Assembly (NCBI RefSeq): GCF_019750675.1
Contig: NZ_JAIEOF010000100.1
Coordinates: 1-42,330 of the forward strand
Direction: 5' to 3'
Origin: Methylobacterium sp.
GTDB taxonomy: Bacteria > Pseudomonadota > Alphaproteobacteria > Rhizobiales > Beijerinckiaceae
Length of the DNA: 42,330 bases
A program made the position numbers and the translations under genes. Position 1 is the first letter of the stretch. Every line of letters starts with the position of its first letter. The notes beneath the pieces were generated by a model. That model was given only the letters and a program-made list of their open reading frames with translations. It made no database searches and was not told the origin of the DNA. Positions 36,002 through 42,330 of the stretch are shown one piece after another.

Positions 36002-36436
36002 TCAATCTTCGATTGATAGTCGCCCGGCCGGTCTATCTTCTTTGTCTGCTACTTCGGCCAGCCAAGTGCGAACATCTTTAAGAGTTTCGGTCCTGCGTCC
36101 CAGCGCTGTCGCCCGTGCCAGAACACGGTCGAGCTCGTCTCGAACTGCAAGGTCTAGTGGTTTCGGTGCAAGCTCCATCTGAGATGCCCCGACATGCAAT
36201 TCGAGGGTCTCAAGCAGATCCAGGAGGTATGCTACCGCCGGCGGTGGACCCTCGTTAGACCAGCGGTTGACGCTGCGAAGCGAACTGCCGATCTCCTGCG
36301 CGAAACCGTCTTGCGTGCGGCCGAGCTCGCGCAGGCGCGCACGAAACTCAGCCGCAGACAATGGTGCGATGGAGCTTTGCGGTTTTCCAACCACAGTCGG
36401 TTCTTTCGGATCCTGTAATCTGCGAATGGAAGGCAT
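36002..36436 (-). CDS. HTH (XRE-like) DNA-binding protein
   Basis: A 144-residue protein with an HTH in the middle: FRARLRELGRTQDGFAQEIGSSLRSVNRWSNEGPPPAVAYLLDLLETL, the pattern of short XRE/Cro-type domains. The N-terminal 25 residues are probably flexible. The C-terminal 60 residues (LAVRDELDRVLARATALGRRTETLKDVRTWLAEVADKEDR) look like a helix-rich dimerisation segment. The start has only a weak ribosome binding site. It lies downstream of the FtsH-like/59-aa pair on the same strand and may regulate that module. Confidence 0.65.
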   Translation of the reverse strand: MPSIRRLQDPKEPTVVGKPQSSIAPLSAAEFRARLRELGRTQDGFAQEIGSSLRSVNRWSNEGPPPAVAYLLDLLETLELHVGASQMELAPKPLDLAVRDELDRVLARATALGRRTETLKDVRTWLAEVADKEDRPAGRLSIED

Positions 36437-36617
36437 GCTCGTCCGTTTCGCGAGAGCATCGTTCCTTTGTCGGCGCTTGTCACCAAGAGGTGCCAGCTCA
36501 AAACGTCGCTGTCGATTCGGTCGGCGACGATCTGATTGGAGCCGGCGAGCTTACGGCTTCATTCACGAACGAAGGGCGAACCAGTCGACAGGATGCGCCC
36601 AACCCGGCCCGTTATTC
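36437..36617. other. gap between HTH gene and 59-aa ORF
   Basis: A stretch of about 180 bp with no supported gene. Track ORFs through it are shadows without domains. It may contain the HTH gene promoter. Confidence 0.4.
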
Positions 36618-36797
36618 CTACCGAGGGTCCATTCGCTGTCTTAAAGCTTCAAACTCGATGCGACGCCGCAGGATCTCGGCTAAGCCCTCGATGACAGCCT
36701 CCCGGTCGCCGTCGAGAATTTTGCAAAAATCGTCGATGGCTTCCACCAGGGGCTGCAGTTCGCCGATATCGGGTTCTTCGAGAGGAAGCACGAACAT
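36618..36797 (-). CDS. 59-aa small protein coupled to the FtsH-like protease
   Basis: Missing from the ORF track. Its ATG at 36797 overlaps the TGA of the protease gene by one base (TGATG), a classic termination-reinitiation junction. The product, MFVLPLEEPDIGELQPLVEAIDDFC...ILRRRIEFEALRQRMDPR, is acidic at the start and then strongly amphipathic-helical, ending basic. I do not recognise a family. The overlap argues strongly that it is made together with the protease, as an adaptor, inhibitor or substrate. Confidence 0.6.
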   Translation of the reverse strand: MFVLPLEEPDIGELQPLVEAIDDFCKILDGDREAVIEGLAEILRRRIEFEALRQRMDPR

Positions 36798-38947
36798 CAG
36801 ACTTTCTCCGTTGCAACCGACGGTACGGACATCTCGGCTGAGTGCGCGTGGGTTGCTTGATCCCTTAAGATTCGGTCAAGGTCTCGTGCGGAGAGGTAGC
36901 CGACCTCGGCAAGTTCCGAAGCAATAGCCCGCAGCGCGGTCGAATGCGTTTTCAGTATTGCGCGGGCTCGCTCATAGGCCTCCCACAACCGATCGGCCAT
37001 CGAATCGACGATGCCCTTTGCGAGGAAGAGGTCACGTTCGGCGGGGTCGACGTGGAATAGTCCCAGTTTGCCGTAGCCGAACTGCAGATCCATGCAACGC
37101 ACGATCTTGGTCGCCTTGGCGAGATCGGAGTTTGGTCCGAGGCCGCTTCCGATCGAGGCTGCGCCGAACTCTATCTCCTCGGCCGCGCGTCCGGCCAGCA
37201 GAACCGCGAGTACCGCTTCGATCTCCGGGAGCGTTGCGGCACCATTCGGTAGCTGCGCGAACTGAGCTTCGCCGCCTTCGTCATGAAGCGATAGGTCAAC
37301 GATCGTGACTCGACCGAGCACTCGGCCCACGATTGCATGCCCTGCCTCGTGGATTGCGGCGCGCAAGCGCGCCTCCCTGGGCATTCCATCTCGGCCCTGA
37401 CGGATCTCCATCAGGACATCGTTGAGGTCGATCTGGCGCCCGGCACGACGCGCCGCGCCCCGAGCGCGGCGTACATACGCTTCGACATCGGCACCCGTTC
37501 TGCCACGGGCGGCAAGTGCGAGTGGCAGCAGAGAATCGCCGGCGAGGACGTTGGCCCCGAGATGATGACGGAAGATCTTCTCCAAGTTTGTCGTGTCAGG
37601 CTTTTCGATGACGATCTCTCGATCCAAGCGCCCTGCCCGCTTTACGGCCGGGTCGATCCTGTCGGGATGGTTCGAGGCTGCAACGACGATCACGCCCGGC
37701 CGCTCCTCGACGCCAGCAAGCAACTCGAGGAACAGGTTCACGATCTGCGTCCAGTATTGGACGTTCTCGCCACGGATCTGCGCGCGGTCTGAGATGCCGT
37801 CGAGCTCGTCGATAAATAGGATGCAGGGCGCCTGCGCCCGAGCTTGCGCAAACACCTTGCGGATTGCCTGCAAGGTGCCGGAGAGATAGTCCGATGCGCA
37901 CCACTCCGCGACGGATGTTGCTACAAGTGGAACGTGTGCCGACTTTGCCAATGCGCGTGCGAAGCTTGTTTTGCCAACACCGGGCGGACCCGATAAAAGC
38001 AATCCTCGGTTGTCTATGGCATCCCAGATCAAACCACCAGTGCGGTAGGCCTGCAAATCGGACGCAAGAGCCAGCCCCCAATCCTTCGCGGCGCCGTAAC
38101 CGTCGAGCTCTTCCAGTGTCACGCCCGTCTGGAGGTAATCAGCCTTGGCGGCCATGACCCTTGCAACGGCATCCAAACAGTTGTCCGGCGAGGCAGCTCC
38201 CCGGAGTGCTATCGGTAGATCGGAGATTTCGATGGTACGCACGAGATCAGGATCGATCCGCCGCGTAGGAATTCCACCGGTGACCGCTTCGATGACGAGG
38301 TCGAGCCCGCTCTGATCTAGGACCGGGAGCAAGATGCGATGCTCGGCAGCGCGCAGGAGATCTCGCGGCAGCTGGCGCTTCGGATCGGGGGCGACGCCGA
38401 CAATGGGAACCCGGGCATAGAGGGCCGAGGCCACCATGAGATTGCCGATTTCCGGTCTGTGATCTTTGTGGGAGCCATCGCGAACGAGCAGACCGCCCTG
38501 CTTCGGTCCCAGAACGACAGCTCTGTTGCCGTTCAGATCCATTGCCCGAACACCGGGTCTGAAGGCGCATCTCTCGAGAACGTCCCGCACCGGCTCGACG
38601 AGATCGGGCAGGTGGGTGGTGATGACGACCACCGGAGCCTCGCGTCGCAGGCGACGAACCAAACCGTCTTCCGCCTCAATGGCGCGCGCGACGAGCACGG
38701 CCACGGCAGCCAGATCCGCAGGGATGGGTACGTGCTCGGTCTTCCTCTCGCCTTCCGTCTTGGCGAGGATGAGTTCTACGGGGTCGTTGGTGGGTTCATC
38801 GCACTCGGAGTCTGGCTCGAAGTCCCGGGCGCCCTTAAGGTTTCTGCGCTCGCTCTGCGCCAAGGTTCGCAGGAAGGCTCGAGCCAGTGAATCGGCGGGT
38901 TCGGCGTCCGGATGCTGGTCCTGCGAGATTGTTGAGGTCGACAACAT
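36797..38947 (-). CDS. soluble FtsH-like AAA+ ATPase/M41 metalloprotease
   Basis: A 716-residue protein with GGGAG before its ATG. Residues 1 to about 300 are an unfamiliar N-terminal region (VVVITTHLPDLVEPVRDVLERC, AVVLGPKQGGLLVRDGSHKDHRPEIGNLM). The AAA+ domain follows: Walker A GPPGVGKTS about 320-328, Walker B CILFIDELDG about 375-384, and the arginine-finger/sensor region NHPDRIDPAVKRAGRLDRE. The M41 zinc protease has HEAGH about 533-537 and the third-ligand segment NSDLAKAT about 606-613. Housekeeping FtsH has two N-terminal membrane helices; none are visible here, so this should be cytosolic. Such proteins occur in accessory islands with unclear targets. It is coupled to a 59-aa ORF downstream. 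Confidence 0.87.
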   Translation of the reverse strand: MLSTSTISQDQHPDAEPADSLARAFLRTLAQSERRNLKGARDFEPDSECDEPTNDPVELILAKTEGERKTEHVPIPADLAAVAVLVARAIEAEDGLVRRLRREAPVVVITTHLPDLVEPVRDVLERCAFRPGVRAMDLNGNRAVVLGPKQGGLLVRDGSHKDHRPEIGNLMVASALYARVPIVGVAPDPKRQLPRDLLRAAEHRILLPVLDQSGLDLVIEAVTGGIPTRRIDPDLVRTIEISDLPIALRGAASPDNCLDAVARVMAAKADYLQTGVTLEELDGYGAAKDWGLALASDLQAYRTGGLIWDAIDNRGLLLSGPPGVGKTSFARALAKSAHVPLVATSVAEWCASDYLSGTLQAIRKVFAQARAQAPCILFIDELDGISDRAQIRGENVQYWTQIVNLFLELLAGVEERPGVIVVAASNHPDRIDPAVKRAGRLDREIVIEKPDTTNLEKIFRHHLGANVLAGDSLLPLALAARGRTGADVEAYVRRARGAARRAGRQIDLNDVLMEIRQGRDGMPREARLRAAIHEAGHAIVGRVLGRVTIVDLSLHDEGGEAQFAQLPNGAATLPEIEAVLAVLLAGRAAEEIEFGAASIGSGLGPNSDLAKATKIVRCMDLQFGYGKLGLFHVDPAERDLFLAKGIVDSMADRLWEAYERARAILKTHSTALRAIASELAEVGYLSARDLDRILRDQATHAHSAEMSVPSVATEKV

Positions 38948-39291
38948 GGCATGATCTCCCGCGACCGGGCAGCGGCGCCGGCCGTCAGCATGATGGCTGG
39001 ATCGGATGCAGCGACGTGGCTGGCTCGTAGTCGGAGCACTCTGCGGACGTCGGTTTCAGGAGACCGCCTGCTTCATAGGCGATATGAGAGGGAATAGAAC
39101 AAAACAAGAACGTATGCAAGCTTCCGTTCGGTTCACGTGAATTCCTCAGAGGATGAAATCGATCGCCCTCCCGCTGCAAGCGATGAGGGCCGCAGCTCCC
39201 TTCGTGCAGAACGAACTGTGCAATCTGTAGCCCGCAGCTTGGACTATGTCGGCACGACCGACAGTTCTCCCTTGTTGCTGGGTAGTTGCGC
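38948..39291. other. intergenic, no supported gene
   Basis: About 340 bp between the protease start and the arsH remnant. It should contain the protease promoter (minus direction). No recognisable ORF, repeat or RNA gene was seen; the track ORFs are shadows. Confidence 0.45.
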
Positions 39292-39606
39292 CTACCGTTT
39301 CACGAACCCGATGTCGGCCGCGACTGCCCCGAGCTGTTCGGGCTCGCGCTCCTTCCGCTCGCTGTAGCGGTTCACGAGGTAGTCTGTCCGCGCGCGTGTC
39401 ACCCTCGTGAACTTCATTAGCTCCTCTGAGACATCCTCTACCCGGTCGTAGAGGGGGCCCGGCTTCATCCAGCCGTCGTCGAACTCCTTGTAGGCCATCG
39501 GCACCGAGGATTGGTTCGGGATCGTGACCATCCCGATCCAACGCCCGAGCACGCGCAGGCTGTTCACGGCGTTGAAGGACTGCGAGCCACCCGGAACCTG
39601 CACCAC
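39292..39606 (-). pseudogene. arsH: arsH C-terminal remnant
   Basis: The frame [86 protein letters not shown] matches the C-terminal third of ArsH, an NADPH-dependent FMN reductase linked to organoarsenical resistance. Intact ArsH is about 230-240 residues; here only about 100 remain. In the same frame an in-frame TAA lies a few codons upstream, so the 5' part is gone and the start given by the track is only a chance GTG. No other ars gene is nearby. It is a leftover of an earlier insertion or deletion. Confidence 0.8.
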
Positions 39607-40043
39607 CGCAAGGGGCCGTCCTTACGTTGGCCGCACCGATCCCTCGCTCAGCGGTGCATGCAGACCAGGGAATTAGGAGCTCGAATGATTGGGTCGGGTC
39701 GGCTTCTGCCGGCCCGCTCTATGATCGAATCGAGTAGGACCTTGCCGTTCTGCTTTTAGAAAATGAAAGCTTGAAATTTGACGTTCGTACGAGTCTCGAC
39801 GAACTGCCGATTTGCGCCATGAGCAGACATCAGCCCCATGCCTGGAAGCAGACGTTCCGTTTGCGACCCGCCTCGGTCGCCTGGGGCGCCATGGGCGCTT
39901 ACTGAAGGCGGCCATTGGTTTGCTACCGGGCAATTTCCGCTCGGGGTGAAAAACCGGAAGTCGGCCCCGCGAAACCGAACCACCAATCTGAACCGGAGCT
40001 TCAAGGAAAAGCGCCAAAAGCTCTTTCGGAAGCTCGATGAGCG
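39607..40043. other. scrambled intergenic DNA
   Basis: About 440 bp joining the arsH remnant to the TIR gene. The track ORFs (39673-40017 and 39756-40004 minus) read like fragments of degenerate repeats common in Rhizobiales intergenic DNA rather than genes. The abrupt end of arsH homology near 39610 marks a recombination junction. Confidence 0.4.
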
Positions 40044-40916
40044 CTACGGCTGAAGCTCTTCGATCCTCTGCTCGATGAAGGCGGCAAGCTCCTCGGGGGA
40101 GTGTCTGCGGGCGTCCACATACCCATCCGTGGCGCGTATCCCTTCAACGTCACCGTCACCCGTTCGGATGAGCATGATCCGGTCATGATCGCGACGGAGG
40201 ATGATATCGCGGATCGCGCGAAACTCGATGCCGCACCAGTCCTTTAGCTGGTAGTGACCGCTGATAAAAACGACGATGATCTTCGAGCGCTCGCCGTAGA
40301 TCTGCTGCAGGAGCAAATCCATGTTCGGCCGGGCGAGCTGACCCGGGTAGTTGCGGTCGTAGAAATATTTGTCTGGCCCTAGTCGGTGCTCAAGCTCGCG
40401 CGCAATCTTCTCGATTAGGTCTCGCTCTTCACCGGGGAATGACAGCGCTACGTCAAACACGTGGGTGCGGATATTTATACCTCGGCCGGGATGCCGCGCC
40501 CAGCCCGGAAGGGCGATGCCTTGGGCATTTAGAACAGCCGTCAGGTCCACGTCTTTCACCGCCCAGTGGGTGCGGTACATCTCCATCTTCGCGATATCGA
40601 GTTCGAACCTCAGCTTCTCCAGATCCTCAAAGCCAAGAAACGGATCAACGTCAAAAAGCTCATACGCAACCCGCACGTCGTTTTGCCGAACGATCACGTC
40701 GCGGATCATCCCGAACTTTGGGTCCAGCTCGTGACCTAATTCGTAGGCGAACACGGAAGGATAGCGTTTCAGCTCGGCGATAGCGGCTGCGTCTAGGTTT
40801 CCGTAGCGGTCCCGCAAGGCGTCCGAGGTATACTCATAGACGCAACGACCCTTTTCGATATTCCACGGGTCGCCGTTCCAGCTCTCGTCGTTGCCGGAGA
40901 CAAACAGGTTGTACAT
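40044..40916 (-). CDS. TIR-domain protein with novel N-terminal domain
   Basis: A 290-residue protein with GGAAGG 6 bases before the ATG. The C-terminal TIR domain starts at VFDVALSFPGEERDLIEKIARELEHRLG (about residue 153). It continues through YFYDRNYPGQLARPNMDLLLQQIYGERSKIIVVFISGHYQLKDWCGIEF, with the probable catalytic Glu near residue 231, and ends in YVDARRHSPEELAAFIEQRI. Bacterial TIR domains typically hydrolyse NAD+ or make signalling nucleotides on infection. Residues 1 to about 145 form a separate domain (MYNLFVSGNDESWNGDPWNIEKGRCVYEYT, then HWAVKDVDLTAVLNAQGI) that I do not recognise, perhaps the sensor. It is divergent from an Abi_C-type gene, so a two-gene defence unit is plausible. 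Confidence 0.82.
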   Translation of the reverse strand: MYNLFVSGNDESWNGDPWNIEKGRCVYEYTSDALRDRYGNLDAAAIAELKRYPSVFAYELGHELDPKFGMIRDVIVRQNDVRVAYELFDVDPFLGFEDLEKLRFELDIAKMEMYRTHWAVKDVDLTAVLNAQGIALPGWARHPGRGINIRTHVFDVALSFPGEERDLIEKIARELEHRLGPDKYFYDRNYPGQLARPNMDLLLQQIYGERSKIIVVFISGHYQLKDWCGIEFRAIRDIILRRDHDRIMLIRTGDGDVEGIRATDGYVDARRHSPEELAAFIEQRIEELQP

Positions 40917-41311
40917 GGCGCCTTCCGATAAGGGTTGTGCAAAGGCCTCTGCAACTGAGCCATGAGGATGTTGGGGGTAGTTGGCAAGCCCACATTGACT
41001 CTAATGGCGCTACGTTTGTTCCTTTTTCGTTCTTACAATGAGAGTGATCATGGCAACCGCGAAGCAGTCGGAGAAGGTGAGGGCGATGAGCGACGTAGAC
41101 GTTGCCGCCATCGCCTATGTCGAGGGGCCGAAGGTGATTTAAGCCAGGCGCTGCAGTGGGCTGTCACCGACCTCTTGCGGACGAGAATCGCTGTGGCAGA
41201 AGCCCGAAATGCAATCTCTTATGGGTATGTTCGGAAGTCCCCATCGTCGGCGGGGGATTCGAGGCGGCGTTTATGGTACAAGCAGCGAGTTTAGCCTAGC
41301 TTGTTAGACGC
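40917..41311. promoter_or_regulatory. divergent region, TIR gene / Abi_C gene
   Basis: About 395 bp. A short 30-codon frame at 41051-41143 (MATAKQSEKVRAMSDVDVAAIAYVEGPKVI) is visible but unsupported. Promoters for the two outward-facing genes should lie here. No repeat stands out. Confidence 0.4.
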
Positions 41312-42145
41312 ATGGCCCAGATACCGCCTTCCATCATCGGCACCGCCGCCCCTGTTCTCGCGGAGAGGTACACGCACTCGGAACTCAACTCCCTGTTCAT
41401 GGCGAACAGCTTCCCGGGTGACCCGCCGGAGGGTAATAAGGAGAAGAAGTGTCTTGATTGGCTGCGGCGCGGGAACCATCGTCTGGCAGATCCTCTAGCG
41501 TCGTTCGGGCGCTTAATTGCCGAGTTTATGGATACGGAGCAGAGCATTCCGTACGCCAGTTCATGGTCGGCTCCGCGCGAGGAAAAGCCGGACCCGCGTC
41601 AGTTTCTGGCCTCGGCGCTGGATAGGGAAGGTCTTAGCTATCAGCGCGGCGGAATGATCCTTGGCGCTCATCTCTCAGGCCCTTCACGGTCTTTAGCCGA
41701 ACGTCTCCGTAGCGAGGGCATCAAAGCCGTTGAGGATGAATACCAGCGAGCTTACGCCGCTATCGGGTCCGACTCGCGGGCGGCGCTGACGGCAGCGTGC
41801 GCAATCCTCGAAAGTGTGTGTCGCACCTATCTGGAAAGCGCCGGTATCGAGCCACCGAAGATGCGTGGCCTTCAGGCGGTTTGGCCGGAGACCGCACGCC
41901 ATCTAGGGTTGAACCCGGCTGCCGTCGCCGACGATGACATAAAGCGCATTCTTCAGGGCCTTTACAGCCTAGCGGATGGAATTGCCGCGCTTCGGACCCA
42001 TGAAGGGTCTGCCCACGGTAAGGGTGATACTGAGCAGCGTCGATACAATATCGAGCCACGGCATGCTCGACTTGCGGTTCATGCTGCGCATACGATGGCT
42101 TTATTCGTTATGGAAACTTGGTCGGCAACATCGCGTAGGCATTAA
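41312..42145 (+). CDS. abortive-infection (Abi_C-type) protein
   Basis: A 277-residue protein; no good ribosome binding site precedes the ATG at 41312, so the start is uncertain. The C-terminal roughly 120 residues match the Abi C-terminal domain: ALTAACAILESVCRTYLESAGIEPPK, LLGLYSLADGIAALRTHEGSAHGKGDTE-like segment, then ARLAVHAAHTMALFVMETW. The conserved LR...GSAHG stretch is characteristic. The N-terminal half has no clear domain. Such proteins occur in abortive-infection and related defence genes; mechanism unknown. It faces away from the TIR gene. Confidence 0.75.
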   Translation: MAQIPPSIIGTAAPVLAERYTHSELNSLFMANSFPGDPPEGNKEKKCLDWLRRGNHRLADPLASFGRLIAEFMDTEQSIPYASSWSAPREEKPDPRQFLASALDREGLSYQRGGMILGAHLSGPSRSLAERLRSEGIKAVEDEYQRAYAAIGSDSRAALTAACAILESVCRTYLESAGIEPPKMRGLQAVWPETARHLGLNPAAVADDDIKRILQGLYSLADGIAALRTHEGSAHGKGDTEQRRYNIEPRHARLAVHAAHTMALFVMETWSATSRRH

Positions 42146-42184
42146 CTCAAACTGGCAACAACAAATAGGCGAGGGCCGCAACAA

Positions 42185-42330
42185 ATGCCCAATCACAAAG
42201 GGTTTCCGTACTCAATTGAAGACGTACGGCAGGCGAGCGAAGTCATAGGGGGTGACCTCGCCTGGAATCCTGAAACCGAGAACCAGATTCGTGACGCTTT
42301 TACCATTGCAAACCACTGGCGAGATTCCCA
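42185..42330 (+). CDS. 5' end of a probable RelA/SpoT-domain gene (partial)
   Basis: An ATG at 42185 with GAGGG about 10 bases upstream opens a frame that runs off the window end after about 48 codons: MPNHKGFPYSIEDVRQASEV...NQIRDAFTIANHWRDS. The closing IANHWRDS resembles the start of RelA/SpoT synthetase domains, where an NWRxSH motif follows a helical lead-in. In a defence island this would suggest a toxSAS/CapRel-like protein. Too little sequence is present for a firm call. Confidence 0.4.
   Translation, partial: MPNHKGFPYSIEDVRQASEVIGGDLAWNPETENQIRDAFTIANHWRDS

Overview
The window reads as GC-rich alphaproteobacterial DNA, most likely from a Methylobacterium/Methylorubrum-type member of the Rhizobiales. 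That placement is an inference from codon use and gene content; there is no rRNA or other marker gene here. Three blocks can be told apart.

(1) Positions 1-2100 are an accessory edge with lower GC, carrying an FRG-domain protein of the kind found in defence islands.

(2) Positions 2.1-25.7 kb are a large sulfur-scavenging island. On the minus strand it has a SoxC/SorA-type molybdenum sulfite dehydrogenase with its cytochrome c, a small SH3-like-sized protein, serine acetyltransferase CysE, a family 2 encapsulin shell with a cNMP-binding-like domain, and a cysteine desulfurase with a roughly 285-residue disordered N-terminal extension (the probable encapsulated cargo). Next come a sulfonate/taurine-type ABC transporter, a split YeeE/YedE sulfur transporter pair, an SfnG-like flavin monooxygenase with an orphan sulfonate-binding protein, a complete methionine importer (metN, metI, metQ), and an ssuABC-like transporter in one operon with a DszC/SfnC-like and an NtaA/DszA-like monooxygenase. 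A further NtaA-type monooxygenase is transcribed divergently. Together these can import organosulfur compounds, release sulfite by flavin-dependent C-S cleavage, assimilate or oxidise the sulfite, and handle cysteine sulfur in a protein nanocompartment.

(3) Positions 25.8-42.3 kb are mobile and accessory DNA: an intact IS1182-type insertion sequence with inverted repeats; a Tn7-like module (tnsA, a 73-codon ORF, tnsB, tnsC, tniQ/tnsD-like) with small ORFs and hairpins upstream; a TnsA-fold protein that seems to have lost its nuclease residues; an HTH protein; a soluble FtsH-like AAA+/M41 protease overlapping a 59-codon ORF missing from the ORF track; an arsH remnant; a TIR-domain protein divergent from an Abi_C-type protein; and the beginning of a probable RelA/SpoT-domain gene running off the right edge. 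This end looks like a defence island next to, or inside, a Tn7-like element. I could not locate the transposon ends.

The most unusual items are the encapsulin/CyD/CysE/sulfite-dehydrogenase cluster, the degenerate TnsA-like protein beside an intact TnsABC-TniQ set, and the protease plus 59-aa partner pair.
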